A stretch of DNA of 64,000 bases from NCBI RefSeq assembly GCF_964340395.1, contig NC_135560.1, forward strand, positions 6,232,598 through 6,296,597, written 5' to 3'. Below the pieces are notes generated by a model. The model did no database searches. It was not told where the DNA came from and saw only the letters and a program-made list of their open reading frames with translations. The translations under genes and the position numbers were made by a program. Numbering within the stretch: the stretch's first letter is position 1; every line of letters starts with the position of its first letter. Shown piece by piece: positions 35,145 to 45,570 of this stretch. The DNA comes from Glandiceps talaboti. Taxonomy: Eukaryota > Hemichordata > Enteropneusta > Spengelidae.

Positions 35145-35553
35145 TTACAGCTAAAATGATGTAGGCTTGGTGTTTCACTCATCGGACATTAAGTTTTTGA
35201 CACAGAGCAAGATATATTTCAACTCTAGACTAACAATAACAGAGACACAATGTAAACACAGCAGGATCCTTTGCGGCCCAATCACATTGAACACTGATAA
35301 GCATTTATATTCTTTCACAGTGCAGTAAAAACAGGCTTCTAATGAAAACATTACACATGGACTTGATGATTTTAATGGCTTCAATTGTTTATTTTCTAAC
35401 TGATAATCAACATTTCAACTTGACTACTTCTACATCCCCACTGTGCACAGCACCTATATAATTGTTTCTTTTGCATTAGAAGTTGTCTGAGGGTGTGTAA
35501 TAAATGTCATGTCACATGAGTGAAACACCAAGCCTACATCATTTTAGCTGTAA
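35145..35553. mobile_element. Element with perfect 38-bp inverted ends
   Basis: 35145-35182 and 35516-35553 are exact reverse complements (TTACAGCTAAAATGATGTAG continuing GCTTGGTGTTTCACTCAT). The ~333 bp between are unique-looking. Identical ends in a region where other repeats are diverged argue for recent insertion or gene conversion. No target duplication was found, so a plain inverted duplication is the alternative. Confidence 0.8.
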
Positions 35554-36739
35554 TATTGACCATACTCCTTTCAAAACATTATAGTCTTAAATTCAAAATT
35601 ATATGGTAAATTATAGGAAGTTAAATTCAGTTATGTAAGCACCATCGTTCCTCATTTACTAGGCGAGGCCACAAGATACTGTGATGATTTTCTTTCTGGG
35701 AGTGAGACCCCCCAACAAATAATTGAAAAACAACAACATTCAATGGAACTAGAGATAAATAAAGCAATCAAGCAGTATTAATTCCAACATCAGAGTTTAA
35801 TTAGGTTGTAGGAATACTAAATTTGGTGAGTCACAAAAAAGTTGCTGTGCGTCACCTGAGTGTCAATTTAGCTGTAAATATAGAGGGCATACTAACCATT
35901 CTGTATCTAAATAGTATTAACAGTAAATTGTCAGTTTTTTTCTCTTTTCTCTTTTTGTTTATATCCTTTAATATGTTCTGGAACTTCTTTTTCATCTTTG
36001 TATTTTTTTGCAATAGACTACACTACACCATACTGTCCATCCTGTACCTATTATATAGTATAAAAAGTAAATGTTACCTTGTCCATTTTTTTCTCTTTTA
36101 TGGTTTGTATTTTTAAGTCTGAAACTTTTTTTTCTTCATCTTTCCCTGTTTTGTAATAGACTTATTATTACAGTACGTCATGTCATTCAGCCATAACAAG
36201 TCTTCTCTTACTGAGCCCTGCAGATTACCTTTTTGTATCAATAAAAAATTACATTTTTTTCCCCACCTGTTTATAATAGTGTTTTGGTAGTCTTCCTTGT
36301 TTGATGTGTTTTTCACCTACCTGTTGTATATTAATTGTGTCCTTTTGTTTCCCCTGTCTACACAATTATTTATCCTATTCTAAGGTCACCAAGGCCAAGG
36401 TGAAATAAATTTTTATTTATGAGTGTCACCTTATTTTTAAATGAAATGTAAACAATGACGATATTATATTTATAATAGTTGAATCAACAATTCAAACACT
36501 AACATCAGGATAAATAATTGCGTTATAATTAACACTTAACTGGTTTCAGGATTTAAATGACAATAGAAAACTAATGAGAGGGTTTGTTTTGAAATGTACA
36601 ACAGGTATGTGGATGGCTGGTAGATTTCAAAACAAAGTTATCAGACCGTGATCTTCGACCTTTGACTCACCTGTTGAGGTATGTTGGGTCAAAACATTCA
36701 CAAGGCCGGGAAGTAGTTATTGATCAATATAACTGTGAC
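35554..36739. other. Non-coding, weak internal duplication
   Basis: T-rich segments near 35935-36010 and 36085-36160 share AACTTCTTTTTCATCTTTGT-like and GTAATAGACT words, suggesting an old ~150-bp duplication. No gene is seen. Confidence 0.35.
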
Positions 36740-37060
36740 GCAGAGTATATCCACTGACAAACAGAACAGTTTGTACGTGACGTACTTCCTTGAAATGTGA
36801 CAAGTACTATGAAATCAAACGCAAAAAATGATGCTCCATATATTGACGACCGACAAACAGAAAAGTTTGTCTGCGATACTTATTTGAAAAGTAAGATATA
36901 CCAAGTTTCAATGCTCTGTACTTCGACCAACAAATAGCAAAGTTAATTTATCTGTGATGCTTCTTTGAAATGTGAGATACACTGAGTTTCAAACACCAGA
37001 AGCAAATAATGCTCTGTACTTTGACCAACAAATAGAAAACTTAATTTGTCTGTGGTGTTA
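36740..37060. repeat. Degenerate tandem array, ~75-100-bp units
   Basis: Four diverged units share GACAAACAGAA or ACCAACAAATAG, GTTTGTCTG.GAT and TTGAAA.GT.AGATA words. Confidence 0.65.
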
Positions 37061-38859
37061 ATTTGCACTAAATTGAAAAAAAAAGTTTGGGTTTAGTCGT
37101 CTGTTGTCATGGTAACTAACAGTCAATCAAAGGAAGACATCAAACATAAAACAGTAAATGTAAAACTTAAAATTCAAATTTTTTTAAACAGATATAGGAA
37201 ATGAAAATCATGACAAATTATATTTTTAATCAAACCAAAAAGTATTTCAAATAAACTGAAAACAAAGAAAGGAAAAGAAGATTACGTTTAAAGAATAATT
37301 TGAAATAAAACAAAAAAAACAAAAAAGGAAAGACGAAAACAAAACAGAACAAAACAAGATATTCCCAGCCTAAAGATAAACAAGTGCATTTCTTCAAACT
37401 TTGAGTCAATGTCAAGGTCAAGGTCTGGGTTTTATTAGCTGGACAAATGTTGGCAATAAGGTTATTAGTGACACTCTAGTACATAGTCAATATACAAAGT
37501 CAACTGAAGGACACCAGTCATGTAGTTAGCAGTCCTTGGTTGAATGATGGATCTTGTCACCTGAATAGTAATTACTAGTCATGCTGTAGGTATTCTCCAC
37601 TGTAATGACAGTTAATTTCCTAAGCACAGTGCCAGGAAACGCTGTAGTCGCTGAAATGTTTGTTTGTGTCAAATAGTTTAAATGTATGACATTTCTGTGA
37701 TGTGACAAAGAAATTACCATTTAGAATTTTTACAAAGGACAGAAACAAAGTGTACATAATTCTTTAGTTAAAGGGGGTGGATGGATGGGTGGGTGGGGTG
37801 TTGAACTTTGGCCAAATATTCTTTATTGTCATGGTAACTTAGTTTGGGTATCAAATGTTTTAGATAATGAATCAAATTTTTATAGTTTGATATGACAAAC
37901 AAATACACTGTACAATAATGACAGCAGATAGAAGAATTTGGCAATGAAAACATTCTTTTGAGGTGAAATTTGGTCAAAAATGTTATTGGATACCAAATAT
38001 TTTTAGAGAATAATGACATTTCTGTTATTTAGTTTGACAAAGGAATGTCATAACACCATTTCAAAATTACACAGCTTGAAAATTTGGTCATTTTTTTTAT
38101 CTTCCTTTTTTGTGTGTGTGAAATTTGGCCATATTTGGGTTGGATACCGTATGTGACATTAAATGTGTCAAAAATATGTCAGTTATACATTTTGTCAAAA
38201 AGCGATCATAGTCTTTTGAGAGCAGAAAGTACGGTCAACTTTTTAGACAATGTACAACAGTTATAAATTTGGAACCATTATCGTATTAAGTTACTAATGA
38301 CGATTATAATGACAATATTTCAGTTCAAGGCAAAACCTCAAGTTCAAATTCAAGTTCAAGAGGAAAGAAATTGGCAAAAACTGTTAAAGTGCTCAGCTCA
38401 TTTAGATGTAAATATGCTATAGTGACAAGTAGTGACATATTTAGCATGTAGGTAATTTATCAATTATGACATCTGTCAAACATGAATGATTGATTCGGTC
38501 AAAATGTCCCTTCTCATTTTATTTATTCCCATTTTTGACAATTTTGACACACAAAAATTTTTAATTTCCTGTACATGGTGACATTTGGGGTTTGTCAGGA
38601 TTGGCGTGGCATCCTCTCCACACAGTTCACATTCAAGATGATTGATATTGTTGACATTACACAGAGACGTCATTGTTTGTTTTTTTACTTTTCTGGGGAG
38701 AGGGATGTCATTTTGCAGAAAATTGGTTATTCTTTTTTTTTACCAGGAAATATTTGTTAACTATTGTGTCTGGTAACTTGGATCACAACAACTACTACTA
38801 CATATAATTAACATCAGATATTTATAAGTTTGTTGGACCATGAACATTTTATCGTAAAG
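37061..38859. other. Non-coding; weakly periodic AT-rich sequence
   Basis: From about 37800 to 38180 words such as AAATTTGGTCA, GGATACC and AATGACATTTCTGTTATTT recur, suggesting an old tandem array. A 65-codon frame at 38476-38673 (-) has a Cys/His-rich patch but no recognised family. Confidence 0.35.
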
Positions 38860-39190
38860 CTGCTCTTAGCTGCAGCTGGAATATTTGTCGAAACTGTCTT
38901 GAGAGATATAATAATTTTAATCATAATATTGTACACCGTGAACAGTATTGAATCACCTGTTAGTAAACATATTTGTTTAGCTGTACACATGTGGTGTATT
39001 GTATCCAACGAAATTGATTTTTGGGTCCGCATCCAAAAATCAGCCCCCCCCCCCCCCCATTGAATCACGATTTCAACATATTACAATACTACTAACAGAT
39101 AAAATGACCTCTAATTGACATGTACAAGTCTAATTATTGGTATTTTAACAATTTTCAGTGAATATTTTGTTGGTTGTCTGATCAAAAACA
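38860..39190 (+). repeat. Dispersed repeat, copy B of a pair
   Basis: Partner of 7605-7910, same orientation, with a poly-C run (about 39043-39057) where copy A has GCGCCCTC. The conserved 3' part, TTTTAACAATTTTCAGTGAA, is nearly unchanged. Confidence 0.75.
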
Positions 39191-40099
39191 TGATATGCCA
39201 GTCAAAGCGTCAACAAGTTTTTACATATATTATTACTAGTATGTATGTGTATGCAGCCATATTTTGCACTTTCTGAACTTCGAAGTTTCAAATTTCATAA
39301 CCAATGATCTAATTACATAGTATTCTTTCTTTTTGGTTCATTTTGTCCAAAACAAATTATTGATCACTACTACTAGATATTTGTTAATTTTGAATAAAAA
39401 AAATGTTACTAACAGAGTCAACATTTTTTTAGAAAAGGAATCTCAAATGTTTGCTGACAACTTATCAGCAATGTGTACTACATTTGGTCTTATTCTTGTA
39501 TATATGTTTACCTTGGGAGGGGCTGGAGGAGGGGAGTATGGCTACTAAAATTCTTGAGTCTATTTTAATAGTGAAGCCTTCAAATTTTTTCGGGTGTTAA
39601 TTATAAAGGGGCTGTGAAAATTCTTCTGACCAAAATGTTTGCTCCTCAAGCCAAACCCCATGTGCTAGTTCCCTAAACTATATGTATATCAGAATTTTAT
39701 ATTTTTCACAAATTTTCAGTATTATGATTTTTAATAATCTTATATTTTAATAAGCTTCATGACCAAATATTTTGTTTCCAAATTGTTAAAAAAAATTGAA
39801 ATTAAAAATAAATTTTTGACAAACAATAAAATATTTTTGGTACTGAGTACAGATAAAATATACTGCATGTTGTATATGACTTTGACATTGACAAGTTTTA
39901 TACCATCAAAAGTCAATAATAAATCATAGTTACGACTTCACTTCTTTTCATCACTATTGGAATTATTCTTTGTTTGATGAAAAGTCATACTTGTAAAATT
40001 TAACTAGCCTATATCTCTTTGTGTAAGATATTATTAGCAAACACAACACATAGCAGATAAGTAGCCTTGCCTCATATACCATGCCCAGTGGAAATTATA
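39191..40099. other. Non-coding, nothing recognised
   Basis: AT-rich sequence. No feature is seen. Confidence 0.4.
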
Positions 40100-41190
40100 A
40101 AACCTTCCCTAATTACCATACAGAGAAATATATTCATGAATATTCATTTATTCAAATTTACTATTGCCTTATTTAGCAATTTCTGCCAAGTACAAACACC
40201 TGCAGACTAATTAACCTTGTTTCATTGCCATATAAAGAAAATACTCATGAATATTCATATATGCAAATACTTGAATCCTTATATTCATGATTTAGTACGA
40301 CTTCCTCCAGGTGAATGCACCTGCCAAATAATTAACCATGCAAAATTAATTGTGTGAAAAGGAAAAACTATGAATATTCATTTATTCAAATATTTGACAC
40401 CCTTTTATAAATGGTTAGATTTCCTCCAAGTTTATGCACCTGCTAACCTTACAAAACTCATTTCCATATATGGTAAATAATGAATATTCATTTATTCAAA
40501 TAAGTCAATGTCATATTCAATGACTTCCTCCTTGTGTAGCTGCATCTGCTTACTAATTTCTACTACTTTACACAACTTCATTGTTCTATATGATAGACTA
40601 AGGATCATGACTATTCATTTATTAAAATACATTGATGCATTATTTGGTAATTTCCTCCACGAATGTATATCTTCCTAGACAATCAAACAGACCTTGCAGC
40701 AAGTCATTACAATGTAAAGAAAAATTAGTCATGAATATTCATATTATTCCAATTAGATGTTCCTCATTTTCAGGATACAGGTGATATGTTCAATGTATAG
40801 ATACAACAACTGACTAGGTAACATATGTTCCTGCTGTGCATTTCATTACCCAAATGATTGAAAAAATTGCAAAACTTTGTATGAATATTCATATATTTAG
40901 ATTACCAACACAAACATGAATATTCATATAATTAGATTACCAACACAAACATGAATATTCATATATTTAGATTACCAACACAAACATGAATATTCATATA
41001 TTTAGATTACCAACACAAACTTGAATATTCATATATTTAGATTACCAACACAAACATGAATATTCATATATTTAGATTATCAATTCAATATGAATATATA
41101 AATTATCAACATGAATATTCAGATATTTAAATTATCAACATGAATATTCAGATATCTAAATTAACGATATGAATATTCAGATATTTTAAA
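40100..41190. repeat. Tandem array of the palindrome ATGAATATTCAT
   Basis: First part: about six diverged units of 110-127 bp, each with (C)ATGAATATTCAT.TATTCAAAT (near 40138, 40249, 40372, 40482, 40609 and 40733), plus a TTTCCTCCA..T..TGCACCTGC block. Second part: a compact 35-bp unit, ATGAATATTCATATATTTAG then ATTACCAACACAAAC, repeated about six times from 40882, decaying to 41190. The 12-bp core is self-complementary. Confidence 0.92.
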
Positions 41191-42001
41191 TAATTTACAA
41201 CACTATATTAGGTAATACTAATCAATCAATGCTGCACTTCATATCATATAAACTTTATTATAATGTAACCAATATCTCTTATATAATATATTAGAAAAAC
41301 CAACAGTTGCACTTTCTGTAGATAACTTTGACAGATACAGTTTGCATACTGAATTACAGTAGGGTTTATCCACTATCTAACATGATACCTTTAACTTCAA
41401 ACTGTAACATTGCCCTTCCGTTGAAAAAAAAATGGCCAAAAAATATGAATAAGTTAGTGAAAGCTGGTTAAATATTTAAATTTTTGGCAGTATCAGTTAT
41501 ATTGGATGCTGACAGGGATACAAACTGTAGGAGATGAATTCTAAATTCGTATTCAGAAACCAATCTCAAAGATTCAATATTTGGCAATAATAATTTCCAT
41601 ATTTTGTTTATATATTCATTCACATCTATGAAAATGAATAACAGCAAGGTAACCATGGTAATCATACTTGTTTAGATATTTAATAATTTGTTGATATTTT
41701 TAATTTATTGATGTTACCATGGCAATGCATAGAGGAACTTTGCTGCAAGTGAAATTGATATCAGACATGATTATAACAGTTTTGTCTACTTTAATTACGG
41801 TGGTTGATGTATTTTGATGAGATTTCATAAAATACAATATTTCATTATAAGACATTTGGTTTCTCTCCTTATAAATTATTAACATTTATGCATAAAAGTT
41901 TAAAATTTAGAATTCTATGGCTGATCCTTAATTCACCTGGTATCAACTATGCTTCCATCCCTCAAGATTTTATAACCTTCACCCCTATTTTGTAAAGTAG
42001 T
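41191..42001. other. Non-coding, nothing recognised
   Basis: AT-rich sequence. No feature is seen. Confidence 0.4.
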
Positions 42002-42288
42002 TTAACCTTGATTTGAAGTCAAAATGAGGCAGACACACGCTGTTTTAATATGAATCACAGCTGTGTTCAATTGACTTTCTTTACACTCTTCTCGGTATGT
42101 CGCCAAATCAGTGATGTAGTCTGTGTCTTCTCCTCCATATAAGCCATAATGTATATAATTAATAAAATCAACAACAACTGCTACATCAGGTGAATAATAT
42201 ATCTCTAGTCTATGTGTGGACTCTGCAGTGAACATGGCTATAGTGCGTCGTGCCACTTCTTGTACTTGGAGATTTTCATGTATAGTTT
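42002..42288 (-). CDS. Weak candidate terminal exon, unknown
   Basis: The frame is open from a possible acceptor (TTTAACAG, ending near 42289) to a TAA at 42004-42002, about 95 codons. The translation has balanced composition, including RRTIAMFTAESTHRLEIYYS and VDFINYIHYGLYGGEDTDY. The acceptor lacks a strong pyrimidine tract and no family is recognised. It could pair with other minus-strand candidates such as 45043-45360, but no joined model can be justified. Confidence 0.17.
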
Positions 42289-42571
42289 GGTAATTTTTCT
42301 GTTAAATGCTATTTCATTTTTTAACTTTGCATCTTTGTAAGGTCCTCTTCAACTTGAAATTGTGTGTGTTGTTAAGATTGTCCACTCTTGGTATAAAAAA
42401 GCTGTGTGGTATATGCAATGCATGGTGGTATTGAAACCAGCTTACTCATCATCAGGTACACCTTTCATTCAAACCTTGCACAAAGGTGATGTTGCTTGAT
42501 AATATCTATTTATTGTCAAATTTAATCAGAGTGAGTTTGAGAGTTTGAGAGAGAGTATACATGAGTCTCAG

Positions 42572-42575
<4 letters not shown>

Positions 42576-42641
<66 letters not shown>

Positions 42642-42677
42642 ACTGATTTTTCGCACATCCACACAGATCACACACAT

Positions 42678-42711
<34 letters not shown>
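42576..42711. repeat. (GA)n and (CA)n microsatellites
   Basis: GA at about 42577-42636 and CA at about 42676-42709, with short AT-rich sequence between. Confidence 0.93.
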
Positions 42712-43451
42712 TTTTCAGTCAGTGACACTTTATGTTGATATTTTATAGTTCTACAAATTATTCGTTCAGCTCTTATCTTGAAAGGTGAGGTTGAGGTTGA
42801 CAGAAATTGTATCTTTATCACCTGATCTCCCATGTGTGGCAAGATCTTATTCCCAATGCTAAAATCGGTAGCTTTACCAAAGACATGGTGAGTTCAATAA
42901 ATGTGAATATATACATATATCATCAAAAGGAAAAGATTTCTGGTCAGGACAATCTGATACAAGTCAGCCCCAGTGAAGAGATTTTGTTTTATTTAACATT
43001 TCATGTCAGTGCCAGGATCTGCATGCAGACGTCATAATTCTCCTTTGTAATTTGTGTATCCAAATTCGCCTTGGAGGTATATTGTCACATCTGATCTGTG
43101 AATCTATACACTTGTTTGATATCAATAATTACACTGACTGTTTACTTGTGAACAAGTGTTGTAGAATTGCTGTTCCAGCAAGTGGGCAGGCTATATGATG
43201 AACAAGTACAGTGGATCCGGCTGCCCAAGTGGGTTACATTGATAATGTACAGGCTATGAACAAGTGTAGCAGTCACATATTTAGTGACTTTGAATATAAG
43301 TATAACAGAATTGCAGGTAGATAGGCTATGAACAAGTGTACGTAATAGCAGTCACATGAGTAGTGAGAAGGTAGACTTTGAACAAGTGTGGTGGCTGGAG
43401 TAGACCCAGCACTGAAGTAGACAGGTAAAGTACCTTGGAGAAGATATATTA
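42712..43451. other. Non-coding, weak tandem periodicity
   Basis: From about 43140 to 43440 the words TGAACAAGTGT and AGGCTATGAACAAGT recur at roughly 50-75-bp intervals, suggesting a decayed array. No gene is seen. Confidence 0.4.
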
Positions 43452-43826
43452 TACAACTACTGACATCAGACCATGGATGAACTAAACCTGTTACAACAGG
43501 GAAAGTAAACAACTGAATTGGATTAATAACACTTGGCACAGCATGGTGGAACAGCAGAGACTTAAGTGTATTACACACCATGGTTTGATAAGAACATTTT
43601 TATGGCCTCTTTATGTGTACATGAAATGCCAGGGGAACTGGAAATTTGTTTGTTAACGTGAACTATTATGTAAAGAGGCCATAAAACTGTTCTTATCAAA
43701 TGCTGGAATGTAATACAAGTAATACTTCCTACATGCTGTTCCAAGTGTTATTTATTCAATTCATTTGTTTACTTTCCCTGTTTGTAACAGATTCTGTTCG
43801 TCCATGGTCTGATGTCAGCAGTTGTA
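43452..43826. mobile_element. Long-arm fold-back element, copy 2
   Basis: Second copy of the family at 29541-29939. The ends are TACAACTACTGACATCAGAC and its complement GTCTGATGTCAGCAGTTGTA. The ~165-bp arms contain the same landmark words. The loop (CCAGGGGAACTGGAAATTTG) lies in the opposite orientation to copy 1. No clear target duplication is visible. Confidence 0.9.
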
Positions 43827-44329
43827 GAAAAGAGCTGAACTCAAAGGATTCACTGGTAAATTAACTCATACATGAAATAACAAATACAGCCTTCTTGGTT
43901 CTTGAACTGGACTTGGATTTTGGCATTTCATGTTGCCTGTGCACAAGAAAGACAAATAATTTTTTCATTGTTTGGTTGTCAGTATGAGTGTATATAAAAG
44001 AGACTGTGAAATAAAAGGATTTTTTCAAATTATCGATAAGCTACATGAAAATTATACAATTGCTCAATGGCTTTCATCAGATAGGAAATTGGTTTAATAT
44101 CAGTTCACCCAATATTAGTTTTACCCCAAATCATCAATATTTTAATAAATTGGAGACATTTTATGACTTCAAAGTGGGACTGGATTGACGTAAAATCATC
44201 AGAAAATTGCCAACAAATGGTAGAGCTCAATAAAAGTAGCTGATGTAATTGGATTCTGGGTCGACTGTCAACATCAATATTAGGAAATGAGATATTTGTG
44301 ATTTGAGATATGAAAAATGACGCTTACAA
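43827..44329. other. Non-coding, nothing recognised
   Basis: AT-rich sequence. No feature is seen. Confidence 0.35.
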
Positions 44330-45040
44330 TCGGTAGGTATGACTGAAATCTTTTATATACATATCTTATGAAACAATTTGATCACATCATATCTGGACAT
44401 TTTGAGGGTAATAACTGGAAATGATGGATATGTCGTACGACAACATTTTCCATTGTCATGCAAGTGGAAAGAGCAATAGGTAACGTCATTTGAATGTCAA
44501 ACATACTCCCCTATTTCTCTTGGAATTTGTCCAAAAGTGATCTTTGAAATTGTGCAAGTAATAATAAACGCCAGATATTTCATCTGACAACTTTTTTCGT
44601 TGTCATAGACAAGAAAAGAAATTTTGTGGAACATTTCCTATCAAATAACCTCCCAAAATTGTCTTGGAATTTATCCCAAATAATCAATATCTTGAAATTT
44701 TCAAGTTAATAAATAAGATATTTGATATTTCACCAGCCAACTTTCCAACTCGAGTGGAAAGAGAGATGTGTAAAAAAAAATATAAAACATTATTACATGT
44801 CTCCCAATCTGCCTAGATTTTATCCAAAAGTAATCAATCAAATAAATGAAAAATATTTACTTTTTTCATTGTCACTGAAAGAAAAACAAACATAATATCG
44901 AACATTTAATTTCCACCAACTCTCTTGATCAATATCGTGAAAGTTAATTTCTAAGCAATTTCATCCGATAACTTTTTTTTTCATCGTCATGCAAGTGGAA
45001 AGAAAGATATTATATAGTTAGCTTGCCAATCCTCCTGGAA
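44330..45040. repeat. Degenerate tandem array, ~115-150-bp units
   Basis: Five units share GTCATGCAAGTGGAAAGA (near 44455 and 44987, degraded at 44602, 44745 and 44873), GGAATTT.TCCAAA.GTAATC and GATATTTCATC.GACAACTTTT. Confidence 0.8.
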
Positions 45041-45042
45041 TT

Positions 45043-45360
45043 TCAATATCCAGTGGCGTGGTCATGCTGGATAATTTTGATTTCATTCATGTATACGCTA
45101 CCATCATTTATTTGCATTGAATTAGACTCTGGATAGAGATAGCAGTCATTCGTTTTTATTGGATGTTTATTTAGTAGGATAGATCTGTCACATTCTACTA
45201 GTCTCTCCAAAACTCTCCACAGATAGGCCATAATTCTTTGCTTCTGACAACTACAGCATAAAGTACGTCTTGCACGGCTACATTTCATCTTCTGATCCAC
45301 TCCACTCCAAAGTATGTGCTTTTTACCCTCATCTAGTTCCTCAAAGGAGCCATCAAACAT
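45043..45360 (-). CDS. Weak candidate open frame, 105 codons, unknown
   Basis: ATG at 45360-45358 to TGA at 45045-45043. The N-terminal part reads MFDGSFEELDEGKKHILWSG, followed by a Cys/Arg-rich patch (CSRARRTLCCSCQKQR). The middle reads AYLWRVLERLVECDRSILLN. Amino-acid use is more protein-like than that of most frames here, and it is not repetitive. No domain is recognised; the CxxC-like pattern is too short to assign. It lies between two tandem arrays. A frame of this length can occur by chance in this window. Confidence 0.2.
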   Translation of the reverse strand: MFDGSFEELDEGKKHILWSGVDQKMKCSRARRTLCCSCQKQRIMAYLWRVLERLVECDRSILLNKHPIKTNDCYLYPESNSMQINDGSVYMNEIKIIQHDHATGY

Positions 45361-45399
45361 GATATGACCTGACCTAATAGTACACTAGTTCTGACTACA

Positions 45400-45570
45400 T
45401 ATGCAAATTGATCATGTGATATAATTTAACCAAAGACCTTAGAGATATGTGATTACAAGTTTAACCAATGACCTGAGTGATATCACATCATGTGATACAT
45501 TTAAACCAATGACAGTAGAGATGTCATGTGTCACAGTGACACAGTGAACCTGCCCAACGACCATTAAGAT
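45400..45570. repeat. Short degenerate tandem repeat, ~55-bp units
   Basis: TTTAACCAA.GACC or TTTAAACCAATGAC and ATCATGTGATA words recur about three times. Confidence 0.6.

Noticed and set aside
38476-38673. Minus-strand 65-codon frame with CELCGEDATPILTNPKCHH, zinc-finger-like
   Set aside because: Cys/His spacing does not fit a family I can name, no splice support, and length is well within chance for AT-rich DNA.
40882-41090. CRISPR-like array (35-bp repeats)
   Set aside because: Repeats are directly tandem with no unique spacers, in a eukaryotic AT-rich context; it is a minisatellite.
43273-43581. 102-codon minus-strand frame
   Set aside because: Spans a decayed tandem array and the arm of the second fold-back copy.
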